From NCBI RefSeq assembly GCF_003664005.1, contig NZ_RCCJ01000001.1:558001-622000 (forward strand): a stretch of DNA of 64,000 bases, in the 5' to 3' direction. The notes under the pieces were generated by a model. The model saw only the letters and a program-made list of their open reading frames with translations. It did not search any database and had not been told where the DNA came from. This document shows, piece after piece, positions 1 to 9,279 of the stretch. The stretch's first letter is position 1. The number at the start of each line of letters is the position of its first letter. The translations under genes and the position numbers were made by a program. The DNA is from Hydrogenivirga caldilitoris (GTDB lineage Bacteria > Aquificota > Aquificia > Aquificales > Aquificaceae).

Positions 1-943
1 AGCTCTCGGGGACGCTATAGGTAAATGTGTTGAAGACATAGTTGAAGAAGAAGTGTATGAATTTTACGGAGGCAGGGTGGAAGGGTTTGTCCCCCCTCAT
101 CCCTCAAGTCCGGCTCACGGTCAGCTTCCGGAAGAGACTTCGGACGAAACCACTATTATGGCTCTCCTACTTGAAAGTGTTGTTGCTAAGAAGGAGATAG
201 ACGTAAGAGACTTTCTCAACAGATTGATTCTCTGGTATGAGGATGAAGCTAAGCACAGGTATCCTGACCCATCCTTGCTAACAGCCATAGACCTTCTATC
301 TCAGGGTATCAACCCGTCAACCCATGGACTATCCTCAAGCTCCATAGAAGGTATCCTTAGAAGCATAGTGGTTGGTCTTTATCACTACAACAACCCTGAC
401 CTGGCTGCGGAAGGCTCTAAGCTTGTATCTCTTCTTACCCACAGGAGCGATGCCGTATCAAATGCTGCTGCTGTCTTGGGTGCTGCCATATCCTACTTAG
501 TTCTTGAAGAGTTTGACCTTAGAGATTTCAACGAGAGGATACGTTTTATAAACTCCCTCAAGCGTTTCTTGACTGACAAGAAATACGAAAAGCCTCTTGA
601 CCTTGTACAGGAACTACTTTATGAACAGGCAGACCTTAGTATGGCTATAAGAAACATAGGGAACGGCTCTTACGTGTTTGAGGCGCTACCCCTTGCTCTG
701 TTTATATTCCTGTCAAACATTGAGACCCCTATGGAGGGTTTTTGGTGGGCAGTGAATTCCTATGGAGATTACGGCGGAGATACAGATGCCATAGCCTTCC
801 TCGTGGGTGCTTTTGTGGGTGCTTACTTTGGAGACTCGGTTTTTCCACCGCACTTGCTTGAAGAGCTTGAAGGTTCAAGAAAGTATGAGGGATTGGCAGA
901 AAAACTGTATGATATTACAGAAAAAATGATAACGAGGAGGTAA
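1..943 (+). CDS. ADP-ribosylglycohydrolase family protein (5' end outside window)
   Basis: The frame is open from base 2, so the real start lies upstream; 313 residues are visible. Proteins of this family remove ADP-ribose from proteins or related substrates with two magnesium ions. Seen: GDAIG in the first codons, DETT soon after it, and [20 protein letters not shown] near the C-terminus, which fit the family's metal-binding motifs. The first metal motif usually reads TDDT; here it is SDETT, so the exact chemistry is open. The hfq start codon follows the stop after 5 bases, so the two genes are probably co-transcribed. Confidence 0.8.
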   Translation, partial: ALGDAIGKCVEDIVEEEVYEFYGGRVEGFVPPHPSSPAHGQLPEETSDETTIMALLLESVVAKKEIDVRDFLNRLILWYEDEAKHRYPDPSLLTAIDLLSQGINPSTHGLSSSSIEGILRSIVVGLYHYNNPDLAAEGSKLVSLLTHRSDAVSNAAAVLGAAISYLVLEEFDLRDFNERIRFINSLKRFLTDKKYEKPLDLVQELLYEQADLSMAIRNIGNGSYVFEALPLALFIFLSNIETPMEGFWWAVNSYGDYGGDTDAIAFLVGAFVGAYFGDSVFPPHLLEELEGSRKYEGLAEKLYDITEKMITRR

Positions 944-948
944 AAATA

Positions 949-1191
949 ATGCCTTACAAATTGCAGGAGAGCTTTTTAAATACGGCGAGGAAGAGGAAAG
1001 TAAAGGTTTCCATTTACCTTGTAAACGGAGTAAGGCTTCAGGGAAAGGTCAGGTCTTTTGATATGTTTACAATACTTTTGGAAGATGGCAAGCAGCAGAC
1101 TTTAGTTTACAAGCACGCTATAACCACAATAATACCCCACGAGAGGCTTGATATAGAGTTTGAAGAGGAAGGTATACCGGGGCAAGCTTAG
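949..1191 (+). CDS. hfq: RNA chaperone Hfq
   Basis: 80-residue Sm-like protein that forms a hexameric ring and helps small RNAs pair with mRNAs. Seen: an N-terminal helix ([13 protein letters not shown]), the Sm1 stretch with NGVRLQGKV and FDMFTILLE, and an Sm2 stretch with YKHAITTI, which carries the Hfq-specific YKHA signature. Length and motifs fit bacterial Hfq; the C-terminal tail is short and acidic. The stop codon lies inside the loop of a strong terminator hairpin, so the transcript ends right after the gene. It sits directly behind an ADP-ribosylglycohydrolase gene rather than in the common miaA-hfq order. Confidence 0.95.
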   Translation: MPYKLQESFLNTARKRKVKVSIYLVNGVRLQGKVRSFDMFTILLEDGKQQTLVYKHAITTIIPHERLDIEFEEEGIPGQA

Positions 1192-1203
1192 CCCCGTTTT
1201 TTT
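1178..1203 (+). terminator. Intrinsic terminator after hfq
   Basis: A perfect 6-bp stem CGGGGC / GCCCCG (1178-1183 with 1191-1196), a 7-base loop and seven T residues (1197-1203). The hfq stop codon is at 1189-1191, at the edge of the loop and stem. The T tract also overlaps the stop codon of the convergent ferredoxin gene. Confidence 0.85.
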
Positions 1204-1534
1204 AAAGCATCCCAGGAGGTTTACCTTTAGATATTACGAGCCTGTCTACAGGTTTACCTCCTTTAAGGTGTTCGTTTATTATCTCTTCCACATCCTCTAC
1301 CTTAACATTGCCGTACCACACACCCTCCGGGTAAACGACTATGGTTGGACCCATCATGCACGGTCCCAGGCAACCTGTAGGTGTAACAGCAGTCGTCATA
1401 AAGAGTTCCGGATCCATCTGAAGCTTTTCCATGAAAGCTTGATAGACCTCTCTTGAGCCCTTCTCTGCACAGGAACCTTGAGGATGTCCGGGTGGTCTCT
1501 GGTTTACGCATATAAACACGTGCTTGAATTCCAT
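1202..1534 (-). CDS. Thioredoxin-like [2Fe-2S] ferredoxin (Fd4 type)
   Basis: 110 residues, strongly resembling Aquifex Fd4: the segments EFKHVF, RPPGHPQGSCA, QAFMEK, DPELFMTT and the end SKGKPPGM are of that type. These dimeric ferredoxins bind one [2Fe-2S] cluster on a thioredoxin fold. Seen cysteines: one after HVFI, one in QGSCA and two in TGCLGPCMMG, as expected for four ligands. Start: an in-frame GTG at 1543 lies inside the ribosome binding site GGAGGTG, so the ATG at 1534, six bases after it, is the start. The electron partner is not known; the gene is convergent to hfq and 70 bases after the glycosylase gene. Confidence 0.93.
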   Translation of the reverse strand: MEFKHVFICVNQRPPGHPQGSCAEKGSREVYQAFMEKLQMDPELFMTTAVTPTGCLGPCMMGPTIVVYPEGVWYGNVKVEDVEEIINEHLKGGKPVDRLVISKGKPPGML

Positions 1535-1604
1535 TCTTTGCACCTCCGCTCTTTTTTCGTAATTTTAACAGCCTTCCGTGATATAACCCTATGAGTTTTA
1601 TCAA

Positions 1605-2288
1605 CTACTTCAGAACCTTCTTAGTCTTTATGTAAAAGATGTAAAGGTCAAGCTCTGCCTGCGTTATACCGAGTTCTCTGCAGACATCGTGGAGCACCTC
1701 CTCAGCCTCCAGATACCTTTTGGGGGTCAGTGTCTTTACCTCCGGAAAGAGTCCGTTCTCAGTAAGGAACCTGTAAACGTGTCTGTCTATTATCGCTATA
1801 TCCTCCGCACCTATATTTCTGAGGAAATGGGACGCCTCTTTGTATCCAAAGCCTTTTATCTTGTGTTCAGATCTTGGGTCTGCCAGAAGCTCACGCACCT
1901 TTTTTCTGTCTTCTTCCTCTCTTATCAAATTGTTAATAAGGTCCCACCTCTCCCTTACCTCAACGATCCTCTCAGCCCTTTGCTCTGGAAATCTGTGCCC
2001 GTGACTTCTTATGGTCTGTGCAAGCTCATTGTAGCTAAGCCTCATAAATCCTTCATCTCCTAAGGAAGCCTGAATCCTTATACCCATAGCTGCCGAGGAG
2101 TTTGCCGTAAGTATGCAAAAACACAGCTCGGAGAATAACCCCGACCTATAATCAATGTCCAGAAAAGGTCTGAAATCAAAGTGGGTTATTCCCTCATCAC
2201 CCAGTCTTTTAAATTCTCCAATCCTCTGTTTCACATACTTAGAAACCTCTGGGATAACCTCTCTAACCTTCTCAACCGCTATCCTCAT
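1605..2288 (-). CDS. ogg: N-glycosylase/DNA lyase (8-oxoguanine DNA glycosylase, Ogg2 type)
   Basis: 227-residue helix-hairpin-helix glycosylase that removes oxidised guanine and nicks the abasic site. Seen: the hairpin region KIKGFGYKEASHFLRNIG with the lysine expected to be catalytic, followed by the conserved aspartate in IIDRHVYRFL. The sequence pattern (SELCFCILTANSSA at the N-terminal half) fits the Ogg2 group of archaea and thermophilic bacteria rather than eukaryotic Ogg1 or MutM. The start overlaps the purK stop by 4 bases, so it is translated from the purE-purK-ogg message. Confidence 0.88.
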   Translation of the reverse strand: MRIAVEKVREVIPEVSKYVKQRIGEFKRLGDEGITHFDFRPFLDIDYRSGLFSELCFCILTANSSAAMGIRIQASLGDEGFMRLSYNELAQTIRSHGHRFPEQRAERIVEVRERWDLINNLIREEEDRKKVRELLADPRSEHKIKGFGYKEASHFLRNIGAEDIAIIDRHVYRFLTENGLFPEVKTLTPKRYLEAEEVLHDVCRELGITQAELDLYIFYIKTKKVLK

Positions 2289-3379
2289 CTTAGGCTGGGC
2301 TCTCCCTGATAGATTATCCTCAGGAGCTTCTCTAACTTCTCTTCGGTCTGTGACTCGTTCCTTGAAACCACGTTTATGTGCCCAACCTTCCTCCTGGGTT
2401 TCTTTTCCTTACCGTACCAGTAAATCTTTGTACCTTCTATCCTGAGTATCTCCTCAATCGGAAGCTCATCCAGAGACATACCGAGTATGTTTACCATACC
2501 CGCAGAAGCCTTCAATTTGGTGGAGCCTAAGGGTAACCCTGTTATAGCTCTGAGCAAGTTCTCAAATTGAGAAGTGTAGCATCCATCAAGGGTGTAATGT
2601 CCTGTGTTGTGAGGTCTTGGAGCGAACTCATTTATTAGAACTTTATGCTCTTTTGTTACAAAGAACTCCACTGCGAGCAGACCAACTATTTTAAGGTCCT
2701 CCAGGAGCTGGGAAACTATACTGACTATCTCCTTCTCGCAAGTTAGTCTCTCGGCGGTTCTGTTGTACAGCAGTATCCCCTCATCGTGGATGTTTTCTGT
2801 TATCGGAAATACCTTGATGTTACCCTCCGAATCCCTTACACCGACTGCAGAAACTTCCCCTTGAAAATCAATAAACTCTTCAACCACAAAACTTTCTTCT
2901 TCCGAGTGGTTTTCCAGGATAACCTCTATGTCTTCCTCTCTAAAAACCCTGTACTGACCCTTACCATCGTAACCCAACTTCTCACACTTCACTACGGCTG
3001 GGAAACCTATCTCCTGTAACAACCCTTTTAATTGAGAGAGCTTACCCCTTCTAAAGTTTGCAACCGGATACCCATGCTTATATAAAAAGTTCTTCTCCTC
3101 ACCTCTGTTCTGCTTCAATCTTAAAGCTGTCAGATTGGGAACAGTTTTTCCCTCAGCCCTTTGCAGGATTTCCTCCTCTATGTGTTCAAACTCGTAAGTT
3201 ATAACGTCGCACAACCTTACGAACTCATCAACCTCCTCTGGCGAGAACCATCTGTCTGCTATCCTGCTCGCTGGAGCATGAGGGTCACTGTCCAGAACAA
3301 AAAAGTTGAGTCCAAGTTTTCTTCCCTCAAGGATAGTCATCCAGCCAAGCTGACCACCTCCGAGGATTCCAACCTTCAT
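2285..3379 (-). CDS. purK: N5-carboxyaminoimidazole ribonucleotide synthase PurK
   Basis: 364-residue ATP-grasp enzyme that carboxylates AIR with bicarbonate and ATP to give N5-CAIR in purine synthesis. Seen: the N-terminal GILGGGQLGWM signature, the ATP-grasp core (AVVKCEKLGYDGKGQ, then FVVEEFIDFQGEVS), and the metal and phosphate-binding stretch NEFAPRPHNTGHYTLDGC with SQFENLLRAITGLPLG. Its partner PurE is encoded just upstream, one base apart from the start, and the ogg start overlaps its stop; these form one transcription unit. Confidence 0.96.
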   Translation of the reverse strand: MKVGILGGGQLGWMTILEGRKLGLNFFVLDSDPHAPASRIADRWFSPEEVDEFVRLCDVITYEFEHIEEEILQRAEGKTVPNLTALRLKQNRGEEKNFLYKHGYPVANFRRGKLSQLKGLLQEIGFPAVVKCEKLGYDGKGQYRVFREEDIEVILENHSEEESFVVEEFIDFQGEVSAVGVRDSEGNIKVFPITENIHDEGILLYNRTAERLTCEKEIVSIVSQLLEDLKIVGLLAVEFFVTKEHKVLINEFAPRPHNTGHYTLDGCYTSQFENLLRAITGLPLGSTKLKASAGMVNILGMSLDELPIEEILRIEGTKIYWYGKEKKPRRKVGHINVVSRNESQTEEKLEKLLRIIYQGEPSLR

Positions 3380-3380
3380 A

Positions 3381-3863
3381 TCATCCCTCTATCTTCATGT
3401 TTAGAACCTTTTCTTTAAGTTTCTCTCTATACTCTCTGAGCTTGCTTGCCAACTCGGGGTACTTTATTGATAGTATCCTTACCGCCAAAAGCCCTGCGTT
3501 GGTGGAGTTTCCTATGGCTACCGTTGCAACTGGAATTCCCGCCGGCATCTGAACTATAGAGTACAGGGAGTCAATCCCTGACATATGTTTGGACGGCACG
3601 GGTACACCTATCACTGGAAGGGTTGTGAGAGAGGCAACCATACCAGGAAGGTGGGCAGCACCACCGGCACCTGCGATTATAATTTCAATTCCCCTCTCTT
3701 CCGCGGTCTTTGCATACTCGTACATGAGCTCTGGTGTTCTATGGGCTGAAACGACTCTGTTTTCATGGGGTATGCCAAACTCCCTCAGTATATCGGAAGC
3801 CCCCTTCATATGTTCCCAGTCCGATATGCTTCCCATTATCACACCGACGAGTGGTTTTTCCAT
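3381..3863 (-). CDS. purE: N5-carboxyaminoimidazole ribonucleotide mutase PurE
   Basis: 160-residue class I PurE that moves the carboxyl group of N5-CAIR to make CAIR. Seen: [13 protein letters not shown] for phosphate binding, [11 protein letters not shown] with the conserved histidine, [16 protein letters not shown], and [15 protein letters not shown] long charged C-terminal helix follows. It precedes purK, matching the two-enzyme bacterial route. Its ATG is only 15 bases from the GTG start of the divergent kinase-like gene, so the promoters must overlap the opposite coding regions. Confidence 0.97.
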   Translation of the reverse strand: MEKPLVGVIMGSISDWEHMKGASDILREFGIPHENRVVSAHRTPELMYEYAKTAEERGIEIIIAGAGGAAHLPGMVASLTTLPVIGVPVPSKHMSGIDSLYSIVQMPAGIPVATVAIGNSTNAGLLAVRILSIKYPELASKLREYREKLKEKVLNMKIEG

Positions 3864-3878
3864 AGGAAAATTATATCT

Positions 3879-4457
3879 GTGAAGTTTGAAGAATTTAGGA
3901 GAGAACTGAAAAACCTAGAAAAGTTTGCACAGGGGTGGAGAGGCGTCATATACACTGGAGAATGGGAGGGTAGAAGGGTCAGTGTAAAGGTAGCGAAGAG
4001 CAAAGATGTCTTGAAAGCCATAAATAAGGAGGCACAGATACTTGAAAAACTCAAGGGCATCCCAGGTTTTCCCCAGATACTGACCAAGGGAGAAGACTTC
4101 TTTGTTTACGAATTTATAGAGGGGAAGCCCTTAGGTAAGGTTGACCTAACTCCTGAACAGGAGAAGAAGGTGCTGAGAACTCTATTGACCTTTGCCTACA
4201 TGTTGGACAACCTTGGCATAAACAGGGATGAATTCGCACAGGTTTATAAAAACGCTCTACTGGATAACGAAGGGAAAGTTTATCTCCTGGACTTTGAAAG
4301 GGGTAAGTTTAGTAAAAGACCTTCCAATGTACCTCAGTTTTTGCAGCTTTTATACAGAAAGGGGTATCTGAACATAGATGAGGCGGTTGAGCTGGGCAGG
4401 AGATATATGAGGGACAGGGAAGGTGTCTTTACGGAGCTTATGGCTAAGTTAGAATAA
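3879..4457 (+). CDS. Small protein kinase-like protein
   Basis: 192 residues from a GTG start; the frame is open further upstream but that part overlaps purE on the other strand. It has the plan of a minimal kinase of the RIO/Bud32 kind: RVSVKVAKS with a probable ATP-binding lysine, KEAQILEKL with a helix-C glutamate, [13 protein letters not shown] as hinge, then [20 protein letters not shown], where DFE stands in place of DFG. No HRD motif is visible; an asparagine and aspartate in KNALLD could serve. It leads the murB-ddl-ftsQAZ run, 4 bases before murB. The target is unknown, and it could be a small-molecule kinase or an inactive one. Confidence 0.62.
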   Translation: MKFEEFRRELKNLEKFAQGWRGVIYTGEWEGRRVSVKVAKSKDVLKAINKEAQILEKLKGIPGFPQILTKGEDFFVYEFIEGKPLGKVDLTPEQEKKVLRTLLTFAYMLDNLGINRDEFAQVYKNALLDNEGKVYLLDFERGKFSKRPSNVPQFLQLLYRKGYLNIDEAVELGRRYMRDREGVFTELMAKLE

Positions 4458-4461
4458 AAAA

Positions 4462-5349
4462 ATGAACCTTTTAAAGAACTATAACCTTTCAAAACTCACA
4501 ACCATAAGGATAGGTGGGAAAGCTAAGTTTTTTGCTCAGCCAGCTGACTTTAATGAATTGAGGGAGCTTATCTTATTCTCTAGGGAGAAAGATATACCCA
4601 TTTACGTGCTTGGAGGTGGTTCAAATACCATATTTGGGGACATAGGAGGGCTCGTGATAAGCCTGAGAAAACTGACGGGTATGAAAGTAGAAAGAAAAGG
4701 TGAAGTTTTCCTTATAGAATCCTTGGCGGGGACACCCCTCCGGGAAATAGTAAGTCTCTCAGTGAAAGAGAACCTGGATGGTCTTTACAGGCTGGTGGGC
4801 TTTCCGGCTACACTTGGAGGCGCCATAGCTATGAATGCAGGTGCCTTTGGTGTTGAAATTTCCAGCTTCGTCAGAAGGGTTATCTTTGTTGACTGGAACG
4901 GGGAAATAAAGGAAAAAAACTCTGAAGAGATAGAGTTTTCCTACAGGAGCTCTCCCTTTCCCCGAGAAGGGTTGGTCTTGTCCTGCCTCCTTGAGCTTCC
5001 CAGAAGTGATACTCCTGTGGAAGGCGAGTTTAAAAGAATAAGGGAGAAGAGGAAGAGAACCCAGCCTATTGACAAGCCAACAAGCGGGTCAACCTTTAAG
5101 AACCCGTATCCCCTGTATGCAGGTGAACTACTTGAAAGGGTGGGTATGAAGTCCTACAGAATCGGTGACGTATCCTTTTCAGAGAAGCACTCCAACTTCC
5201 TGATAAACCATGGTGAGGGGAGATATGGGGATGTCCTCAAGCTTGTGAACGAAGCTAAAAGGCGGGTTTACGAGGAGTTCGGTGTCAGGCTTGAAGAGGA
5301 GGTGAGGTTTATTGAGGATAGTGGTGTTGATGGGTGGAAGGTCCTCTGA
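4462..5349 (+). CDS. murB: UDP-N-acetylenolpyruvoylglucosamine reductase MurB
   Basis: 295 residues. MurB uses FAD and NADPH to reduce UDP-GlcNAc-enolpyruvate to UDP-MurNAc in the cytoplasm. Seen: TTIRIGGKAKFF and VLGGGSNTIF for FAD binding, GFPATLGGAIAMNAGAFG, FSYRSSPF, the active-site SGSTFKNP and a C-terminal SEKHSNFLIN. The short length and SGSTFKNP fit the type II group. The last 38 bases overlap the ddl gene in another frame, which points to coupled translation. Confidence 0.96.
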   Translation: MNLLKNYNLSKLTTIRIGGKAKFFAQPADFNELRELILFSREKDIPIYVLGGGSNTIFGDIGGLVISLRKLTGMKVERKGEVFLIESLAGTPLREIVSLSVKENLDGLYRLVGFPATLGGAIAMNAGAFGVEISSFVRRVIFVDWNGEIKEKNSEEIEFSYRSSPFPREGLVLSCLLELPRSDTPVEGEFKRIREKRKRTQPIDKPTSGSTFKNPYPLYAGELLERVGMKSYRIGDVSFSEKHSNFLINHGEGRYGDVLKLVNEAKRRVYEEFGVRLEEEVRFIEDSGVDGWKVL

Positions 5350-6181
5350 AAGAGAGGTCTCCCTAAAAACCGGCAGTGCTGTGGCTACCGCGCTTAGAGA
5401 GCTTGGACATGAAGTTTTTGAGCTTGACCTTACACCAGACCTACCGTGTAAACTCCTTGAACTCAAGCCAGACAAGGTGTTTATAGCCTTACATGGTCCT
5501 TACGGCGAAGATGGTAGGGTTCAGGGACTCCTTGATATTATGGGTATACCTTACACAGGCTCCGGGGTTTTGGGTAGCGCTATAGCCATGGATAAGGAGA
5601 TAACAAAGAGACTCCTGAGTTCCGAAGGCATACCAACACCTCCGTGGACTTGCGTGAAGAGAGGCGGAAGTGTACCAAACTGGAGTCTGTTTCCGGCGGT
5701 TGTTAAGCCCGCAGACCAGGGGTCAAGTGTTGGACTCTCGGTAGTTTATACACAAGATGAACTGGAAAAAGCTGTTAAAGAACTCTTTGAACTTACCGAT
5801 AAAGTGCTTGTAGAGTCTTTTGTTGAGGGTAGGGATATGACCGTGGGCATACTTAAGGATAAAGCTCTACCGGTTATTGAGATTAGACCCAAGAAGGGTA
5901 TCTATGACTATGAAAGTAAATACACAAAGGGAGCTACAGAGTATGTGTTTCTGGAGGATGAGGCACTTTCAGAGGAGCTACAGGATATGGCTCTGAGGGT
6001 GCATAACTTACTTCAGTTGAGAGACTTTTCGCGTGTAGATTTCAGGGTTGATAGAGAGGGTAAGCCATACGTACTTGAAGTCAATACCGTCCCCGGAATG
6101 ACGGAACTGAGCCTGTTCCCAATGGCGTGCAAAAGAGCAGGCATAGACTTTAAAGAGATGTTGGTTATAATACTTAGCTAA
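5312..6181 (+). CDS. ddl: D-alanine--D-alanine ligase
   Basis: 289-residue ATP-grasp ligase making the D-Ala-D-Ala end of peptidoglycan precursors. Seen: VLMGGRSSEREVSLKTG near the start, FIALHGPYGEDGRVQG, AMDKEITKRLL, VVKPADQGSSVGLS, and FRVDREGKPYVLEVNTVPGMT with the metal ligands. The start is a TTG at 5312, chosen because GGAGGTG lies 8 bases before it and the N-terminal strand is needed to reach the VLMGG motif. It begins inside murB and is followed closely by ftsQ. Confidence 0.96.
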   Translation: MRIVVLMGGRSSEREVSLKTGSAVATALRELGHEVFELDLTPDLPCKLLELKPDKVFIALHGPYGEDGRVQGLLDIMGIPYTGSGVLGSAIAMDKEITKRLLSSEGIPTPPWTCVKRGGSVPNWSLFPAVVKPADQGSSVGLSVVYTQDELEKAVKELFELTDKVLVESFVEGRDMTVGILKDKALPVIEIRPKKGIYDYESKYTKGATEYVFLEDEALSEELQDMALRVHNLLQLRDFSRVDFRVDREGKPYVLEVNTVPGMTELSLFPMACKRAGIDFKEMLVIILS

Positions 6182-6198
6182 GCTTTTTGGAGGGAGTT

Positions 6199-6906
6199 GT
6201 GAAAAAAAAACATAACGCTAAGAGAAAGGCTCAGAAGCTGTTTTCTCTTATTCTCTTTACCTCCTGGATAAGTTTTATGGCCTTTGCAGGTTTCTTTGCT
6301 CCTTCCTTTTTAGCCCAGTTACCATTCTTTAAAGTAAAACAGATAGAACTCAATGGGAATGAAAAGATATCCTTTGAGGAAATAAAGAGCATAGTTGAGG
6401 AGCTTAGCACAAACCTTGTGAAGTTGAATGAAGAGAACATAACGGATGCCCTCAATGCCAGATTCAAAAACAGAGTTAAGAGGGTTTATATGACAAAGAG
6501 CCTTGGTCTTGATGGTATGAGAATCAAGGTGAAGGTGGTGGAGAGGAAACCGGTGGCAAAACTAAAGTTCGGGCAGAATTATCTCCTCATAGATAAGGAA
6601 GGTTCTCTCTTCCCACCCCTTGAAGGGGAAGATAAAGGGCTCATTGAGATTCAGGCATACGATATGGATTTGCTTAAAGCTCACTTTGAGAAGCTCTACA
6701 GTGAGGTAATATCTATGAACCTGCCGATAAAACATATATACATAAGGCGAGACAGTGTCATTCTGAACTTGGTTTCAAAGCAGATTATACTCCCACCTCT
6801 TGAACTCTTGCCCGATAACATATCTGGCCGCCTGAAAATGATTTATAATTTTCAAGAGGAAACAGTTGATTTAAGGTATGGCAGGTTTATCTTAGTAAGA
6901 AATTGA
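6199..6906 (+). CDS. ftsQ: Cell division protein FtsQ
   Basis: Bitopic inner-membrane protein of the divisome, 235 residues from the GTG chosen here. Seen: a basic N-terminus (KKKHNAKRKAQK), one hydrophobic segment at about residues 14-40, then a POTRA domain opening with FFKVKQIELNGNEKISFEEI, and a beta-rich FtsQ domain containing VVERKPVAKL and LLIDKEGSLF. Overall similarity is low, as usual for FtsQ; position between ddl and ftsA supports the call. A TTG at 6187 is in frame, but GGAGGG (6189-6194) lies properly in front of the GTG at 6199. Confidence 0.85.
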   Translation: MKKKHNAKRKAQKLFSLILFTSWISFMAFAGFFAPSFLAQLPFFKVKQIELNGNEKISFEEIKSIVEELSTNLVKLNEENITDALNARFKNRVKRVYMTKSLGLDGMRIKVKVVERKPVAKLKFGQNYLLIDKEGSLFPPLEGEDKGLIEIQAYDMDLLKAHFEKLYSEVISMNLPIKHIYIRRDSVILNLVSKQIILPPLELLPDNISGRLKMIYNFQEETVDLRYGRFILVRN

Positions 6907-6912
6907 GGTGGG

Positions 6913-8166
6913 ATGAAAACGGTTGCTTCAATAGACATAGGGACTGACAAGATTGTCGCCCTCATAGGGGAGGTTGACACTTACGGAGACCTTCATATAG
7001 TGGGCGTAGGGGAATCCAAGGCGAGGGGTGTGGATAAAGGTACCATAACCAGACTTGAAGTTGCAGCCAGAGCGATAGCAACCGCTGTCAGAGAAGCTGA
7101 GGAGATGTCAGGGCAGAAGGTGTCGGAAGTCGTTATAAACGTCTCCGGCTCCACAATCAAGAGTCAGAACGAGAAGGACACTATAAACATATCTCCAAGC
7201 CCTGTAGAGGTTGAAAATGAACACATACAGAGGCTGGTTGAAAGGAGCATCGCAAGGGGTAAGGAGGACGGGTACGAGATAATCCATGCGATACCAAGAA
7301 GATATATGCTTGATGACCAAGAGGGGATAGAAGACCCGGTTGGGCTTATAGGTTCTAAGCTAACAGCGCAGGTACATATCGTTAAAGTGGGAACTACCGT
7401 CAGCAGGAACATTGAGAAGGCTGTGGTTTCCGCCGGCTTTCAACCTGCAATGAGAGTGGCAAGTGCGATAGCCTCTGCGAAAGCAGTTCTCTCCGATGAG
7501 GAGAAGGAAGAGGGTGTCCTGCTTATAGACATGGGAGCCAGTCTGACTGACTTTGTTCTGTACCTTGAAGGATACCCTGTAATAACAGGGAGTCTACCCC
7601 TTGCGGGTAACGCTATAACCAAAGACATAAGCTCCTATATGAAGATAGACCCCGAACATGCGGAAAAGATAAAGAGGGAACAGGGTGTTGCCCTTGTAAA
7701 CCTCGTGAAGGAAGGAGAGATAATAAAAATCAAACCGAGAGGAGAGGATAGGGATATATCAATAGAGAAAACTACCCTTGCAGAGGTCATACAGATAAGG
7801 CTTGAGGAGATAATAGAGAAGATAGTAGAGAAGATAGATAGCTCGGGATATAAGATAGATATTGCTAACGCCGGGGTCGTCATAACAGGTGGGTGTGCAA
7901 ATCTAAAGGGGATTAAAGAGTTCGTTGAAAGGTTTACGGACCTTCCAGCTCGTATAGGAGTGCCTTCCGGGATAATAGGGTTGAAGGAAAAAATTGAAGA
8001 CGCGAAATATGCAACTGCGGTTGGTCTGCTCAAGTTCCGTGTTTCCCCGGAGGGTATAATACCCGGAGGACTCAGAATGGAATTACACAGCAACGGTCCT
8101 GGCAAGGGCATTAACTTTGGAGGAATGGTTGAGAAGTTTAAGAACTTCCTCAGGGAAATTATGTAA
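6913..8166 (+). CDS. ftsA: Cell division protein FtsA
   Basis: 417-residue actin-like ATPase that anchors FtsZ to the membrane. Seen: the phosphate-1 loop ASIDIGTDKIVALIGE, the FtsA-specific 1C domain, GVLLIDMGASLTDFVLY as phosphate-2, and VVITGGCANLKGIKEFV as the adenosine loop. The C-terminus ends in an amphipathic run EKFKNFLREIM, which fits the membrane-targeting helix. It is 6 bases after ftsQ and 12 bases before ftsZ, in the standard order. Confidence 0.97.
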   Translation: MKTVASIDIGTDKIVALIGEVDTYGDLHIVGVGESKARGVDKGTITRLEVAARAIATAVREAEEMSGQKVSEVVINVSGSTIKSQNEKDTINISPSPVEVENEHIQRLVERSIARGKEDGYEIIHAIPRRYMLDDQEGIEDPVGLIGSKLTAQVHIVKVGTTVSRNIEKAVVSAGFQPAMRVASAIASAKAVLSDEEKEEGVLLIDMGASLTDFVLYLEGYPVITGSLPLAGNAITKDISSYMKIDPEHAEKIKREQGVALVNLVKEGEIIKIKPRGEDRDISIEKTTLAEVIQIRLEEIIEKIVEKIDSSGYKIDIANAGVVITGGCANLKGIKEFVERFTDLPARIGVPSGIIGLKEKIEDAKYATAVGLLKFRVSPEGIIPGGLRMELHSNGPGKGINFGGMVEKFKNFLREIM

Positions 8167-8178
8167 GGAGGGAAGGCT

Positions 8179-9270
8179 ATGGAGAGTCTGAACCCAACAA
8201 GGATAAAGGTTATCGGTGTTGGAGGTGGGGGCTGTAACGCTGTTAACAGGATGTTCATTGACGGGATAGAGGATGTGGAGACATACGCCGTCAATACGGA
8301 TGTCCAGCACCTCAGTTCACTCTCCGTACCCCACAAGATACAGATAGGAGAAAAGGTTACCAGGGGGCTCGGTGCAGGTGCAAGACCCGAGATAGGAGAG
8401 CAGGCGGCTTTGGAGGACCTTGATAAAATCAAGGATATACTCAAAGATACAGATATGCTTTTTATAGCGGTTGGTCTCGGAGGAGGGACCGGAACAGGTG
8501 CCGCTCCCGTTATAGCCCAAACCGCCAGAGAGATGGGTATACTTACTGTTGGTGTAGCAACCCTACCTTTCAAGTTTGAAGGACCCCGCAGGATGCAGGC
8601 TGCCCTTGCAGGTCTGGACAGGCTCAAAGACAACGTTGATACCTACATAGTTATCCACAACCAGAAGCTCCAGGAGATAGCTAATAAAGTTCTCACTGTC
8701 AAGGATGCCTTCAGGGAGGTTGACAATGTCCTTTCTAAAGCTGTCAGGGGTATAACAAACATAATTTCAACCTCTGCCATGATAAACGTTGACTTTGCAG
8801 ATGTAAGAACGGTTATGGAGAGTGGCGGACTTGCCCTTATAGGTATGGGAGAGGGAAGAGGCGAAGGAAAGATAGACCTCGCCGTAGAGCAGGCTATAAC
8901 CAGTCCTCTGCTTGAGGGTAACACGATAGAAGGGGCAAAGAGGCTCCTCGTTACGCTGTGGGTGAGTGAAGATATACCCTTCAACGAGGTTGAGCAGGCT
9001 ATAAGTGGTATTATGGCAAGAACCCATAACGAACCTCTTATAATCTTTGGAGCGGTTCTTGAAGAGAACGTTGAAAACTTCCTCAGGGTTGCGGTGGTCG
9101 CCACGGATTTTGAGAAGGCTCAGAGTGAAAGCTCAAGGGAAGAGAACCTCTTCAGGGTAATAAAGAGGGAACCACCTCCCGTGAAAAGGGCAGTTCCAGA
9201 GGAAGGCATAAGTCCCGTTGAACCCGAAGAGGAAGTCCCGGCTTACCTCAGGAGGAAGAGGAAGATATAA
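8179..9270 (+). CDS. ftsZ: Cell division GTPase FtsZ
   Basis: 363-residue tubulin homologue that builds the division ring. Seen: GVGGGGCNAVNRM at the start, the tubulin signature GGGTGTGAAPVIAQ, FKFEGPRRMQAA, and the T7 region with NVDFADVRTVM. After a variable linker the protein ends in PAYLRRKRKI, the conserved peptide that binds FtsA. A good binding site AAGGAGGGAAGG precedes the ATG. The antisense strand also has long open frames here, which I treat as shadows. Confidence 0.98.
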   Translation: MESLNPTRIKVIGVGGGGCNAVNRMFIDGIEDVETYAVNTDVQHLSSLSVPHKIQIGEKVTRGLGAGARPEIGEQAALEDLDKIKDILKDTDMLFIAVGLGGGTGTGAAPVIAQTAREMGILTVGVATLPFKFEGPRRMQAALAGLDRLKDNVDTYIVIHNQKLQEIANKVLTVKDAFREVDNVLSKAVRGITNIISTSAMINVDFADVRTVMESGGLALIGMGEGRGEGKIDLAVEQAITSPLLEGNTIEGAKRLLVTLWVSEDIPFNEVEQAISGIMARTHNEPLIIFGAVLEENVENFLRVAVVATDFEKAQSESSREENLFRVIKREPPPVKRAVPEEGISPVEPEEEVPAYLRRKRKI

Positions 9271-9279
9271 TTTAATTAC

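Noticed and set aside
1160-1456. 98-codon plus-strand frame overlapping hfq's end and the ferredoxin
   Set aside because: Antisense to a clear Fd4-type ferredoxin and crosses the hfq terminator.
7635-8633. 332-codon open frame on the minus strand
   Set aside because: It lies antisense across ftsA and ftsZ, is serine- and proline-rich as antisense shadows are, and has no motif.
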